DNA of 64,000 nucleotides from Colletes latitarsis (lineage: Eukaryota; Arthropoda; Insecta; Hymenoptera; Colletidae), in the NCBI RefSeq assembly GCF_051014445.1, contig NW_027488368.1:26572001-26636000 (forward strand), written 5' to 3'. Shown one piece after another: positions 25,101-40,400 of this stretch. Below the pieces are notes generated by a model, which searched no databases, was not told where the DNA came from, and was given only the letters and a program-made list of their open reading frames with translations. Each line of letters opens with the position of its first letter. Within the stretch, counting starts at the first letter, position 1. A program made the translations under genes and the position numbers.

Positions 25101-26503
25101 GGCACTATCCTCTAAAATATTAATCAGAACCAGGTTTAATTGACTGTTTCGGTGTGGTACCACATTACTATGTAATCCAAACCAGAAAAATCCCAGGATC
25201 TGGCCAAGAAGTATGCGAAGAATGCGAAGGTATGAGTCAGATGATGGCCAATATCAGACCTAACCCAGACATAACTGGCGTTATCCTCTAAAATATTAAT
25301 CGGAACCAGGTTTAATTGACAGTTTCAGTGTGGTACCACATTACTACGCGATACAAATCAGAAAAAGCCCAGGATCTGGCCAACAAGTATGCGAAAAATG
25401 CGAAAGCAAGAGGAAGATAATTGCAATTACCAGACGGAGCCCAGACCTAACCGGTGATATCCCCTAAAATGTTGATCGAATACAGGATGAATTGACTATT
25501 TCAATGTGGCACCACATTAGTACGTGATCCTAACCAGTAAAAAACACAGGATCTGGGCAACAAGAATGCAAAAAATGCGAAAGTATGAGGCAGATGATTG
25601 CAGATACCAGACCTAACACAAACCTAACCGGCGTTGTTCTCTAAAATATTAATCGGAACCAGGATTAAATGACTGTTTCGGTGCGGTACCACCTTACAAT
25701 GTGATCCGAACCAGAAAAAACCCAGGATCTGGCCAACAAGAATGCATAAAATGCGAAAGTATGAGGCAGATGATTGCAGATACCAGACCTAACACAAACC
25801 TAACCGGCGTTGTTCTCTAAAATATTAATCGGAACCAGGATTAATTGTCTGTTTCAGTGTGGTACCACATTACTATGTAATCCAAACCAGAAAAGACCCA
25901 GGATCTAGACAACAAGTATGCGAAGAATGCGAAAGTATGAGTCAGATGATTGCAGATACCAGACCTAACACAAACCTAACCGTTGTTGTTCTCTAAAATA
26001 TTAATCGGAACCAGGATTAATTGTCTGTTTCAGTGCGGTACCACATTACTATGTAATCCAAACCAGAAAAGACCCAGGATCTAGACAACAAGTATGCGAA
26101 GAATGCGAAAGTATGAGTCAGATGATGGCAAATACCACACCTAACACAAACCTAACCGGCGTTGTTCTCTAAAATATTAATCGGAACCAGGTTTAATTGT
26201 CTGTTTCAGTGTGGTACCACATTCCAACGTGATCCAAACCGGAAAAAACCCAGGATCTTGTCAACAAGAATGCAAAACATGCCAAAGTATGAGGCAGATG
26301 ATGACAAATACCAGACCTAACCCAGACATAACCGCCGTTATCCTCTAAAATATAAATCGCAACCAGGTTTAAATGACTGTTTCGGTGCGGTAGCACATTA
26401 CTATGTGATCCAAACCGGAAAAACCCCAGGATCTAGACAACAAGTATGCGAAGAATGCGATAGTATGAGGCAGATGATGGCAAATACCAGACCTAACCCA
26501 GAC
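19175..26503 (+). repeat. 7.3-kb block, copy 2
   Basis: Partner of 8311-15639. Its left boundary follows a piece (18673-19175) that matches 10431-10933, an internal part of copy 1, so the join is between two different registers of the same block. To the right, its match to copy 1 ends at 26503, but it continues to match 18446-18673 as far as about 26730. Confidence 0.88.
23742..26503 (+). repeat. 2.8-kb sub-block, copy 3 of 3
   Basis: Part of the second 7.3-kb copy. At the patched position it keeps the form of copy 1 (near 24350-24480), so copy 2 is the changed one. Beyond 26503 it shares with copy 2 the ataactgccgttatcctccaa monomer, which copy 1 lacks. Confidence 0.85.
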
Positions 26504-29500
26504 ATAACTGCCGTTATCCTCCAATATATTAATCGGAACCTGGTTTAATAGACAGTTTTGAGCGTAGTACCACATTGCTACGTGATCCAAATCAGAAAAA
26601 GCCCAGGATATGGCCAACAAGAATGCATAAAATGCGAAAGTATGAGCTAGATGATGGCAAATACCAGACATAACCGCCGTTATCCTCTAAAATATAAACC
26701 GCAACCAGGTTTAATTGACTGTTTCGGTGCGGTACCACATTACTATGTGATCCAAACCAGAAAAAACCCAGGATATGGCCAACAAGAATGCATAAAATGC
26801 GAAAGTATGAGGCAGATGATGGCAAATACCAGACCTAACCCAGACGTAACCGGCGTTATCCTCTAAAATATTAAACGGTACCAGGTTTAATTGACTGTTT
26901 CGGTGTGGTACCACATTACTTCGTAATCCAAACCGGAAAATACCCAGGATCTGGCCAACAAGAATGCAAAAAATGTGGAAGTATGAGCTAGATGATAGCA
27001 AATACCAGACCTAACCCAGACATAACCGCCGTTATCCTCTAAAGTATAAACCGCAACCAGGTTTAATTGACTGTTTCGGAGCGGTACCACATTACTATGC
27101 GATCCAAACCAGAAAAAACCCAGGATCTGGCCAACAAGAATGCATAAAATGCGAAAGTATGAGGCAGATGATGGCAAATACCAGACCTAACCCACACGTA
27201 ACAGGCGTTATCCTCTAACATATTAAACGGTACCAGGTTTAATTGACTGTTTCGGTGTGGTGCCACATTGCTACGTGATCCAAATCAGAAAAAGCCCAGG
27301 ATCTGGCCAACAAGTATGCGAAAAATGCGAAAGTATGAGCTGGATGATGGCAAATACCAGACCTAACCCAGACATAACCGCCGTTATCCTCTAAAATATA
27401 GACCGCAACCAGGTTTAATGGACTGTTTCGGAGCGGTACCACATTACTATGCGGTCCAAACCAGAAAAAACACAGGATCTGGCCAACAAGAATGCATAAA
27501 ATGCGAAAGTATGAGGCAGATGATGGCAAATACCAGACCTAACCCAGACGTAACCGGCGTTATCCTCTAAAATATTAAACGGTACCAGGTTTAATTGACT
27601 GTTTCGGTGTGGTACCACATTACTACGTAATCCAAATCGGAAAATACCCAGGATCTGGCCAAGAAGTATGCGAAAAATGCGAAAGTATGAGCCAGATGAT
27701 TCCAAATACTGGAGCTAACCCAGACATAACCGGCGTTATCCTCTAAAATATTAATCGGAACCAGGTTTAATTGACTGTTTCGGCGTGGTGCCACATTACT
27801 ATGTAATCAATCCAGAAAATACCCAGGGTCTGACCAACAGGTATGCGAAAAATGCGAACGAATGAGCAAGATGATTGCAAATACCAGAAATAACCCAGAC
27901 ATAACCGGCGTTGTCCTCTAAAATATTAATCGCAACCAGGTTTAATTGACAGTTTCGGTGTGGTGCCACATTACTACGTAATCCAAACCGGAAAAAAGCC
28001 AGGTTCTGGTCAACAAGTATGCGAAAAATACGAAAGTATGAGCTAGATGATGGCAAATACCAGGCCTAACCCAGACACAACCGGTGTTATCCTCTAAAAT
28101 ATTAATCGGAACCAGGTTTAACTGTCTGTTCCAGTGTGGTACCACAATACTACGTGATCCAAATCAGAAAAACCCAGGATCTGGCCAACAAGTAAGCGAA
28201 AAATGCTATATTATGAGCAAGATGATGGCAAATACCAGACCTAACCGAGACATAACCGCCGTCATCCTCTAAAATATAAATCGCAACCTGGTTTAATTGA
28301 CTGTTTCGGTGCTGTACCACATTACCATGTGATCCAAACCAGAAAAAACTCAGGATCTGGCCAACAAGTATGCGAAAAATGCGAAAGTATGAGCTAGATG
28401 ATGGCAAATAGCAGACCTAACCCAGACAAAACCGGCGTTATCCTCTAAAATATTAATCGGAACCAGGTTTAATTGACTGTTTCGGTGTGGCACCACATTA
28501 CTATGTAATCCAAACCAGAAAAGACCCAGGATCCAGACAACAAGTATGTGAAGAATGCGAAAGTATGAGTCAGATGATGGCAAATACCTGACCTAACCCA
28601 GCCATTACCGGTGTTTCCCCCTAAAATATTGATCGAAACCAGCTTTAATTGACTGTTTCGGCTTGCTACCACATTACTACGTGATCCAAACCGAAAAAAA
28701 CCCAGGATCTGGCCAACAAGTATGCAAAAATTGCGAAAGTATGAGCCAGATGATTGCAAATACCAGAACTAACCCAGACATAACCGGCGTTGTCCTCTAA
28801 AATATTAATCGCAACCAGGTTTAATTGACAGTTTCGGTGTGGAACCACATTACTACGTAATCAAAACCTGAAAAAACCCAGGATCTTGCCATCAAGCATG
28901 CGAAGAATGCGAAAGTATGAGCCAGATGATTGCAAATACAAGAACTACCCCAGACATAACCGGCGTTATCCTCTAAAATATTAATCGGAACCAGGTTTCA
29001 TTGTTTGTTCCAGTGTGGTTCCACAATACTACGTGATCCAAACCAGAAAAACCCACGATCTGGCCAACAGGTATGCGAAAAATGCTATATTATGTGCAAG
29101 ATAATGGCAAATACCAGACCTAACCGAGACATAACCGGCGTTATTCTCTAAAATATTAACCGCAACCAGGTTTAATTGACTGTTTCGGTGTTGTACCACA
29201 TTTCTATGTAATCAATCCAGAATATACCAAGGGTCTGACCAACAGGTATGCGAAAAATGCGAACGAATGAGCCAGATGATTGCAAATACCAGAAATAACC
29301 CAGACATAACCGGCGTCATCCTCTAAAATATAAATCGCAACCAGGTTTAATTGACTGTTTCGGCTTGGTACCACATTACTACGTGATCCAAATCAGCAAG
29401 AGCCCAGAATCTGGTAAACAGGTATGCGAAAAATGCGAAAGTGTGAACTAGATGATTGCAAATACGAGAACTAACCCAGACATAACCGGCGTTATCCTCG

Positions 29501-29800
29501 AAAACATTAATCGAATACAGGATTAATAGACTGTTCCAGTGTGGTACCACATTACTATGTAATCAATCCAGAAAATACCCAGGGTCTGACCAACAGGTAT
29601 GCGAAAAATGCGAACGAATGAGCCAGATGATTGCAAATACTAGAACTAACCCAGACATAACCGGCGTTATCCTCTAAAATATTAATCGCAACCAGGTTTA
29701 ATTGACTGCTTCGGTGTGGTACCACATTACTATGTAATCCAAACCGGAAAAAACCCAGGATCTGACCAACAAGTATGCGAAGAATGCAATAGTATGAGTC
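26504..29800 (+). repeat. Mosaic region with stepwise monomer loss
   Basis: From 26.7 to 27.8 kb the monomers resemble those of 32.7-34.2 kb (aaacggtaccagg, gatccaaaccgg forms). From 27.8 to 28.4 kb they resemble 6.9-7.6 and 10.9-11.2 kb. From about 28.4 to 29.8 kb the sequence follows 11.3-13.4 kb, with the offset falling from 17,176 to 17,000, 16,824 and 16,472, that is by one, one and two monomers. The register with 9.8-15.6 kb continues past 29.8 kb. Confidence 0.75.
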
Positions 29801-32800
29801 AGATGATGGCAAATACCAGACCTAACCCAGACATAACTGGCGTTATCCTCTAAAATATTAATCGGAACCAGGTTCAATTAGCAGTTTCAGTGTTGTACCA
29901 CATTACTACGTGATCCAAATCAGCAAAAGCCCAGGATCTGGCCAACAAGTATGCGAAAAATGCGAAAGCAAGAGGAAGATAATTGCAAATACCATCCCTA
30001 ACACAAACCTAACCGGCGCTGTTCTCTAAAATATTAATCGGAGCCAGGTTTAATTGACTGTCTCAGTCTGGTACCACATTACTACGTGATCCAAACCGGA
30101 ATATACCCAGGATGCGGCCATCAAGAATGCAAAACATGCGAAAGTATGAGGCAGATGATGGCAAATACCAGACCTAACCCAGACATAACTGGCGTTATCC
30201 TCTAAAATATTAATCGCAACCAGGTTTAATTGACTGTTTCGGTGTGGTACCACAATACTATGTAATCCAAACCAGAAAAGACCCAGGATCTAGACTACAA
30301 GTATGTGAAGAATGCGAAAGTATGTGTCAGATGATGGCAAATACCAGACCTAACCCAGACATTACCGGTGTTTCCCCTTAAAGTATTGATCGAAACCAGC
30401 TTTAATTGACTGTTTCGGTGTGGTAACACATTTCTACGAGATCCAAATCAGCAAAAGCCCAGGATCTGGCCAACAAGTATGCGAAAAATGCGAAAGCAAG
30501 AGGAAGATAATTGCAATTACCAGACGGAGCCCAGACCTAGCCGGTGATATCCCCTAAAATGTTGATCGAATACAGGTTGAATTGACTATTTCATTGTGGC
30601 ACCACATTAGTACGTGATCCTAACCAGTAAAAAACACAGGATCTGGCCAACCAGAGGGCAAAAAATGCGAAAGTATGAGCTAGATGATGGCAAATACCAG
30701 ACCTAACCCAGACATAACTGGCGTTATCCTCTAAAATATTAATCGCAACCAGGTTTAATTGACTGTTTCGGTGTGGTAAAAGAATACTATGTAAGCCAAA
30801 CCAGAAAAGACCCAGGATCTGGCCAACAAGTATGCGAAGAATGCGAAAGGATGAGTCAGATGATGGCAAATACCAGACCTAACCCAGACATAACCGCCCT
30901 TATCCTCTAAAATATTAATCAGAACCAGGTTTAATTGACTGTTTCGGTGTGGTGCCACATTTCTACGTGATCGAAACTAGAAAAAGCCCAGGTTCTGGCC
31001 ATTCAAGTATGCGAAGAATGCGAAAGGATGTGTCAGGTGATGGCAAATACCAGACCTTACCCAGACATAACCGGCGTTATCCTCTAAAATATTAATCCAA
31101 ACCAGGTTTAATTGACTGTTTCGGTGTGGTACCACATTACTATGTAATCCAAACCAGAAAAATCCCAGGATCTGGCCAAGAAGTATGCGAAGAATGCGAA
31201 GGTATGAGTCAGATGATGGCCAATTCCAGACCTAACCCAGACATAACTGGCGTTATCCTCTAAAATATTAATCGGAACCAGGTTTAATTGACAGTTTCAG
31301 TGTGGTACCACATTACTACGCGATACAAATCAGAAAAAGCCCAGGATCTGGCCAACAAGTATGCGAAAAATGCGAAAGCAAGAGGAAGATAATTGCAATT
31401 ACCAGACGGAGCCCAGACCTAACCGGTGATATCCCCTAAAATGTTGATCGAATACAGGATGAATTGACTATTTCAATGTGGCACCACATTAGTACGTGAT
31501 CCTAACCAGTAAAAAACACAGGATCTGGGCAACAAGAATGCAAAAAATGCGAAAGTATGAGGCAGATGATTGCAGATACCAGACCTAACACAAACCTAAC
31601 CGGCGTTGTTCTCTAAAATATTAATCGGAACCAGGATTAAATGACTGTTTCGGTGCGGTACCACCTTACAATGTGATCCGAACCAGAAAAAACCCAGGAT
31701 CTGGCCAACAAGAATGCACAAAATGCGAAAGTATGAGGCAGATGATTGCAGATACCAGACCTAACACAAACCTAACCGGCGTTGTTCTCTAAAATATTAA
31801 TCGGAACCAGGATTAATTGTCTGTTTCAGTGTGGTACCACATTACTATGTAATCCAAACCAGAAAAGACCCAGGATCTAGACAACAAGTATGCGAAGAAT
31901 GCGAAAGTATGAGTCAGATGATTGCAGATACCAGACCTAACACAAACCTAACCGGCGTTGTTCTCTAAAATATTAATCGGAACCAGGATTAATTGTCTGT
32001 TTCAGTGTGGTACCACATTACTATGTAATCCAAACCAGAAAAGACCCAGGATCTAGACAACAAGTATGCGAAGAATGCGAAAGTATGAGACAGATGATGG
32101 CAAATACCACACCTAACACAAACCTAACCGGCGTTGTTCTCTAAAATATTAATCGGAACCAGGTATAATTGTCTGTTTCAGTGTGGTACCACATTCCAAC
32201 GTGATCCAAACCGGAAAAAACCCAGGATCTTGTCAACAAGAATGCAAAACATGCCAAAGTATGAGGCAGATGATGACAAATACCAGACCTAACCCAGACA
32301 TAACCGCCGTTATCCTCTAAAATATAAATCGCAACCAGGTTTAAATGACTGTTTCGGTGCGGTAGCACATTACTATGTGATCCAAACCGGAAAAAACCCA
32401 GGATCTAGACAACAAGTATGCGAAGAATGCGATAGTATGAGGCAGATGATGGCAAATACCAGACCTAACCCAGACATAACTGCCGTTATCCTCCAATATA
32501 TTAATCGGAACCTGGTTTTATAGACAGTTTTGAGCGTAGTACCACATTGCTACGTGATCCAAATCAGAAAAAGCCCAGGATCTGGCCAACAAGAATGGAT
32601 AAAATGCGAAAGTATGAGCTAGATGATGGCAAAAACCAGACATAACCGCCGTTATCCTCTAAAATATAAATCGCAACCAGGTTTAATTGACTGTTTCGGT
32701 GCGGTACCACATTACTATGTGATCCAAACCAGAAAAAACCCAGGATATGGCCAACAAGAATGCATAAAATGCGAAAGTATGAGGCAGATGATGGCAAATA

Positions 32801-34090
32801 CCAGACCTAACCCAGACGTAACCGGCGTTATCCTCTAAAATATTAAACGGTACCAGGTTTAATTGACTGTTTCGGTGTGGTACCACATTACTACGTAATC
32901 CAAACCGGAAAATACCCAGGATCTGGCCAAGAAGTATGCGAAAAATGCGAAAGTATGAGCCAGATGATTCCAAATACTAGAGCTAACCCAGCCATAACCG
33001 GCGTTGTTCTCTAAAATATTAATCGGAACCAGGTTTAATTGACTGTTTCAGTGTGGAACCACATTACTACGTGATCCAAACCGGAAAAATCCCAGGATCT
33101 GGCCAACAAGAATGCAAAAAATGTGGAAGTATGAGCTAGATGATGGCAAATACCAGACCTAACCCAGACATAACCGCCGTTATCCTCTAAAATATAGACC
33201 GCAACCAGGTTTAATTGACTGTTTCGGAGCGGTACCACATTACTATGCGATCCAAACCAGAAAAAACCCAGGATCTGGCCAACAAGAATGCATAAAATGC
33301 GAAAGTATGAGGCAGATGATGGCAAATACCAGACCTAACCCAGACGTAACCGGCGTTATCCTCTAAAATATTAAACGGTACCAGGTTTAATTGACTGTTT
33401 CGGTGTGGTACCACATTACTACGTAATCCAAACCGGAAAATACCCAGGATCTGGCCAACAAGAATGCAAAAAATGTGGAAGTATGAGCTAGATGATGGCA
33501 AATACCAGACCTAACCCAGACATAACCGCCGTTATCCTCTAAAATATAGACCGCAACAAGGTTTAATTGACTGTTTCGGAGCGGTACCACATTACTATGC
33601 GATCCAAACCGGAAAAAACCCAGGATCTAGACAACAAGTATGCGAAGAATGCGATAGTATGAGGCAGATGATGGCAAATACCAGACCTAACCCAGACATA
33701 ACTGCCGTTATCCTCCAATATATTAATCGGAACCTGGTTTAATTGACTGTTTCGGTGTAGCGCCACATTACTATCTAACCCAAACCAGAAAAAACCCAGG
33801 ATCTAGACAACAAATATGCGAAAAATGCGAAAGTATGAGTCAGATGATTGCAAAAACCAGACCTAACCCAGACGTAACCGGCGTTATCCTCTAAAATATT
33901 AATCGCAACCGGGTTTAATTGACTGTTTCGGTGTGGTACCACATTACTATGTAATCCAAACCAGAAAAAACCCAGGATCTAGACAACAAATATGCGAAAA
34001 ATGCGAAAGTATGAGGCAGATGATGGCAAATACCAGACCTAACCCAGACGTAACCGGCGTTATCCTCTAAAATATTAAACGGTACCAGGT

Positions 34091-34470
34091 TTAATTGACT
34101 GTTACGGTGTGGTACCACATTACTACGTAATCCAAACCGGAAAATACCCAGGATCTGGCCAAGAAGTATGCGAAAAATGCGAAAGTATGAGCCAGATGAT
34201 TCCAAATACTGGAGCTAACCCAGACATAACCGGCGTTGTTCTCTAAAATATTAATCGGAACCAGGTTTAATTGACTGTTGCGGTGTGGTGCCACATTGCT
34301 ACGTGATCCAAATCAGAAAAAGCCCAGGATCTGGCCAACAAGTATGCGAAAAATGCGAAAGTATGAGCTAGATGATGGCAAATACCAGACCTAACCCAGA
34401 CATAACCGTCGTTATCATCTAAAATATTAATCGCAACCAGCTTTAATTGACTGTTTCGGTGTAGCGCCAC
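34091..34470 (+). repeat. Conserved core group of the 6-9 monomer sub-repeat
   Basis: A group of neighbouring monomers (marked by gttacggtgtgg, then gttgcggtgtgg or gtttcggtgtgg with cattgctacgtg, then tcgttatcatctaaaatatt) recurs at 35497-35876, 36551-36930, 37958-38337, 46224-46603, 47630-48009, 48684-49063, 50266-50645, 51320-51699 and 52902-53281. Spacing between copies within each superunit is 1,054, 1,406-1,407 or 1,582, that is about 6, 8 or 9 monomers. A related form is near 27591. Confidence 0.8.
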
Positions 34471-37400
34471 ATTACTATCTAACCCAAACCAGAAAAAACC
34501 CAGGATCTAGACAACAAATATGCGAAAAATGCGAAAGTATGAGTCAGATGATTGCAAATACCAGACCTACCCCAGGCATAACCTGCGTTATCCTCTAAAA
34601 TATTAATGGGAACCAGGTATAATTGTCTGTCTCAGTGTAGTACCACGTTACTACGTGATCCAAATCAACAAAAGCCCAGGATCTGGCCAACAAGCACGCG
34701 AAAAATGCGAAAGTATGAGTCAGATGATTGCAAAAACCAGTCCTAACCCAGACGTAACCGGCGTTATCCTCTAAAATATTAATCGCAACCGGGTTTAATT
34801 GACTGTTTCGGTGTGGTACCACATTACTATGTAATCCAAACCAGAAAAAAACCAGGATCTAGACAACAAATATGCGAAAAATTCGAAAGTATCAGTCAGA
34901 TGATTGCAAATACCAGAGCTAACCCAGACATAACCGGCGTTATCCTCTAAAATATTAATCGGAACCAGGTTTAATTGACAGTTTCGGTGTGGTGCCACAT
35001 TGCTACATGATCCAAATCAGAAAAAGCCCAGGATCTGGCCAACAAGTATGCGAAAAATGCGAAAGTATGAGCTAGATGTTAGCAAATACCAGTCCTAACC
35101 CAGACATAACGGTCGTTATCCTTTAAATATTAATCGCAACCAGGTTTAATTGACTGTTTCGGTGTGGTGCCACATTACTATGTAATCCAAACCAGAAAAA
35201 GCCCAGGATCTGGCCAACAAGTATGCGAAAAATGCGAAAGTATGAGCTAGATGATAGCAAATACCAGACCTAACCCAGACATAACCGTCGTTATCCTTTA
35301 AATATTAATCGCAACCAGGTATAATCGACAGTTTCGGTGTGGTGCCACATTACTATGTGATCCAAACCAGAAAAAACCCAGGATCTGGCCAACAAGAATG
35401 CATAAAATGCGAAAGTATGCGTCAGATGATGGCAAATACCAGACCTAACCCAGACGTAACCGGCGTTATCCTCTAAAATATTAAACGGTACCAGGTTTAA
35501 TTGACTGTTACGGTGTGGTACCACATTACTACGTAATCCAAACCGGAAAATACCCAGGATCTGGCCAAGAAGTATGCGAAAAATGCGAAAGTATGAGCCA
35601 GATGATTCCAAATACTGGAGCTAACCCAGACATAACCGGCGTTGTTCTCTAAAATATTAATCGGAACCAGGTTTAATTGACTGTTGCGGTGTGGTGCCAC
35701 ATTGCTACGTGATCCAAATCAGAAAAAGCCCAGGATCTGGCCAACAAGTATGCGAAAAATGCGAAAGTATGAGCTAGATGACGGCAAATACCAGACCTAA
35801 CCCAGACATAACCGTCGTTATCATCTAAAATATTAATCGCAACCAGCTTTAATTGACTGTTTCGGTGTAGCGCCACATTACTATCTAACCCAAACCAGAA
35901 AAAACCCAGGATCTAGACAACAAATATGCGAAAAATGCGAAAGTATGAGTCAGATGATTGCAAATACCAGACATACCCCAGGCATAACCTGCGTTATCCT
36001 CTAAAATATTAATGGGAACCAGGTATAATTGTCTGTCTCAGTGTAGTACCACGTTACTACGTGATCCAAATCAACAAAAGCCCAGGATCTGGCCAACAAG
36101 CACGCGAAAAATGCGAAAGTATGAGCTAGATGATAGCAAATACCAGACCTAACCCAGACATAACGGTCGTTATCCTTTAAATATTAATCGCAACCAGGTT
36201 TAATTGACTGTTTCGGTGTGGTGCCACATTACTATGTAATCCAAACCAGAAAAAGCCCAGGATCTGGCCAACAAGTATGCGAAAAATGCGAAAGTATGAG
36301 CTAGATGATAGCAAATACCAGACCTAACCCAGACATAACCGTCGTTATCCTTTAAATATTAATCGCAACCAGGTATAATCGACAGTTTCGGTGTGGTGCC
36401 ACATTACTATGTGATCCAAACCAGAAAAAACCCAGGATCTGGCCAACAAGGATGCATAAAATGCGAAAGTATGAGGCAGATGATGGCAAATACCAGACCT
36501 AACCCAGACGTAACCGGCGTTATCCTCTAAAATATTAAACGGTACCAGGTTTAATTGACTGTTACGGTGTGGTACCACATTACTACGTAATCCAAACCGG
36601 AAAATACCCAGGATCTGGCCAAGAAGTATGCGAAAAATGCGAAAGTATGAGCGAGATGATTCCAAATACAGGAGCTAACCCAGACATAACCGGCGTTGTT
36701 CTCTAAAATATTAATCGGAACCAGGTTTAATTGACTGTTTCGGTGTGGTGCCACATTGCTACGTGATCCAAATCAGAAAAAGCCCAGGATCTGGCCAACA
36801 AGTATGCGAAAAATGCGAAAGTATGAGCTAGATGATGGCAAATACCAGACCTAACCCAGACATAACCGTCGTTATCATCTAAAATATTAATCGCAACCAG
36901 CTTTAATTGACTGTTTCGGTGTAGCGCCACATTACTATCTAACCCAAACCAGAAAAAACCCAGGATCTAGACAACAAATATGCGAAAAATGCGAAAGTAT
37001 GAGTCAGATGATTGCAAATACCAGAGCTAACCCAGACATAACCGGCGTTATCCTCTAAAATATTAATCGGAACCAGGTTTAATTGACAGTTTCGGTGTGG
37101 TGCCACATTGCTACATGATCCAAATCAGAAAAAGCCCAGGATCTGGCCAACAAGTATGCGAAAAATGCGAAAGTATGAGCTAGATGATAGCAAATACCAG
37201 ACCTAACCCAGACATAACCGGCGTTATCCTCTAAAATATTAATCGGAACCAGGTTTAATTGACAGTTTCGGTGTGGTGCCACGTTACTACGTGATCCAAA
37301 TCAACAAAAGCCCAGGATCTGGCCAACAAGCACGCGAAAAATGCGAAAGTATGAGTCAGATGATTGCAAAAGCCAGATCTAACCCAGACGTAACCGGCGT

Positions 37401-40400
37401 TATCCTCTAAAATATTAATCGCAGCCGGGTTTAATTGACTGTTTCGGTGTGGTACCACATTACTATGTAATCCAAACCAGAAAAAACCCAGGATCTAGAC
37501 AACAAATATGCGAAAAATTCGAAAGTATGAGTCAGATGATTGCAAATACCAGAGCTAACCCAGACATAACCGGCGTTATCCTCTAAAATATTAATCGGAA
37601 CCAGGTTTAATTGACAGTTTCGGTGTGGTGCCACATTGCTACATGATCCAAATCAGAAAAAGCCCAGGATCTGGCCAACAAGTATGCGAAAAATGCGAAA
37701 GTATGAGCTAGATGATAGCAAATACCAGACCTAACCCAGACATAACCGTCGTTATCCTTTAAATATTAATCGCAACCAGGTTTAATTGACAGTTTCGGTG
37801 TGGTGCCACATTACTATGTGATCCAAACCAGAAAAAACCCAGGATCTGGCCAACAAGAATGCATTAAATGCGAAAGTATGAGGCAGATGATGGTAAATAC
37901 CAGACCTAACCCAGACGTAACCGGCGTTATCCTCTAAAATATTAAACGGTACCAGGTTTAATTGACTGTTACGGTGTGGTACCACATTACTACGTAATCC
38001 AAACCGGAAAATACCCAGGATCTGGCCAAGAAGTATGCGAAAAATGCGAAAGTATGAGCCAGATGATTCCAAATACTGGAGCTAACCCAGACATAACCGG
38101 CGTTGTTCTCTATAATATTAATCGGAACCAGGTTTAATTGACTGTTTCGGTGTGGTGCCACATTGCTACGTGATCCAAATCAGAAAAAGCCCAGGATCTG
38201 GCCAACAAGTATGCGAAAAATGCGAAAGTATGAGCTAGATGATGGCAAATACCAGACCTAACCCAGACATAACCGTCGTTATCATCTAAAATATTAATCG
38301 CAACCAGGTTTAATGGACTGTTTCGGCGTAGTGCCACATTACTATCTAATCCAAACCAGAAAAAACCCAGGATCTAGACTACAAATATGCGAAAAATGCG
38401 AAAGTATGAGTCAGATGATTGCAAATACCAGACCTAACCCAGGCATAACCTGCGTTATCCTCTAAAATATTAATCGGAACCAGGTATAATTGTCTGTCTC
38501 AGTGTAGTGCCACGTTACTACGTGATCCAAATCAACAAAACCCCAGGATCTGGCCAACAAGTATGCGAAAAATGCGAAAGTATGAGCTAGATGATAGCAA
38601 ATACCAGACCTAACCCAGACATAACTGTCGTTATCCTCTAAAATATTAATCGCGACCAGGTTTAATTGACTGTTTCGGTGTGGTGCCACATTACTATGTA
38701 ATCCATACCAGAAAAAACCCAGGATCTAGACAACAAATATGCGAAAAATGCGAAAGTATGAGTCAGATGATTGCAAATACCAGACCTAACCCAGGCATAA
38801 CCGGCGTTATGTTCTAAAATATTAATCGGAACCAGGTATTATTGTCTGTCTCAGTGTAGTACCACATTACTACGAGATCCAAATCAGAAAAAGCCCAGGA
38901 TCTGGCCATTCAAGTATGCGAAAAATGCGAAAGTATGAGCTAGATGATTGCAAATAGAAGAACTAACCCTGACATAACCGGCGTTATCCTCTAAAATATT
39001 AAACGGTACCAGGTTTAATTGACTCTTTCGGTGTGGTACCACATTACTACGTAATCCAAACCGGAAAATACCCAGGAGCTGGCCAAGAAGTATGCGAAAA
39101 ATGCGAAAGTATGAGCCAGATGATTCGAAATACAGGAGCTAACCCAGACATAACCGGCGTTGTTCTCTAAAATATTAATCGGAAGCAGGTTTAATTGACT
39201 GTTTCAATGTGGAACCACATTACTACGTGACCCGAACCGGAAAAAAACCCAGGAACTGCCCAACAAGTATGTGAAGAATGCGAAAGTATGAACTAGATGA
39301 TTGCAAATACCAGACCTAACCCAGGCATAACCGGGGTTATCCTCTAAAATATTAATCGCAACCAGGTTTAATTGACTGTTCCGGTGTGGTACCATATTAC
39401 TATGTAATCAAACCAGAAAATACCCAGGGCCTGACCAACAGGTATGCGAAAAATGCGAACGAATGAGCCAGATGATTGCAACTACCAGAAATAACCCAGG
39501 CATAACCGGCGTTATCCTCCAAAATATTAATCGCAACCAGGTTTAATTGGCTGTTTCGGTGCGGTACCACATTACTATGTGATCCAAACCAGAAAAAACC
39601 CAGGATCTTGCCAACAAGAGTGCATAAAATGCGAATGTATGAGCTAGATGATGGCAAATACCAGACCTAACCCAGACCTAACCGGTATTTCCCGCTAAAA
39701 TATTAATCGTAACCAAGTTTAATTGACTGCTTCGGTGTGGTACCACGTTACTACGTGATCCAAATCAACAATAGCCCAGGATCTGGCCAACAAGCACGCG
39801 AAAAATGCGAAAGTATGAGTCAGATGATTGCAAATACCAGACCTAACCCAGACGTAACCGGCGTTATCCTCAAAAATATTAATCGCAACCAGGTTTAATG
39901 GCCTGTTTCGGTGTGGTTCCACATTTATACGTTGTCCAGATCAGCAAAAGCCCAGGATCTGGCCAACAAGTATGCGTAAATGCGAAAGTATGAGCTAGAT
40001 GATGGCAAATAGCAGACCTACCCCAGACATAACCGGCGTTATCCACAAAAATATTAATCGGAGCCAGGTTTAATTGACTGTTTCGGTGTGGTACCATATT
40101 ACTATGTAGTCCAAACCAGAGAAAGACCCAGTATCTGTCCAACAAGTATGCGAAGAATGCGAAAGTATGAGCTAGATGATAGCAAATACCAGACCTAACC
40201 CAGACATAACGGTCGTTATCCTTTAAATATTAATCGCAACCAGGTTTAATTGACTGTTTCGGTGTGGTGCCACATTACTATGTAATCCAAACCAGAAAAA
40301 GCCCAGGATCTGGCCAACAAGTATGCGAAAATTGCGAAAGTATGAGCAGGATGATTGCATATACCAGAACTAACCCAGACATAACCAGCGTTATCCTCTA

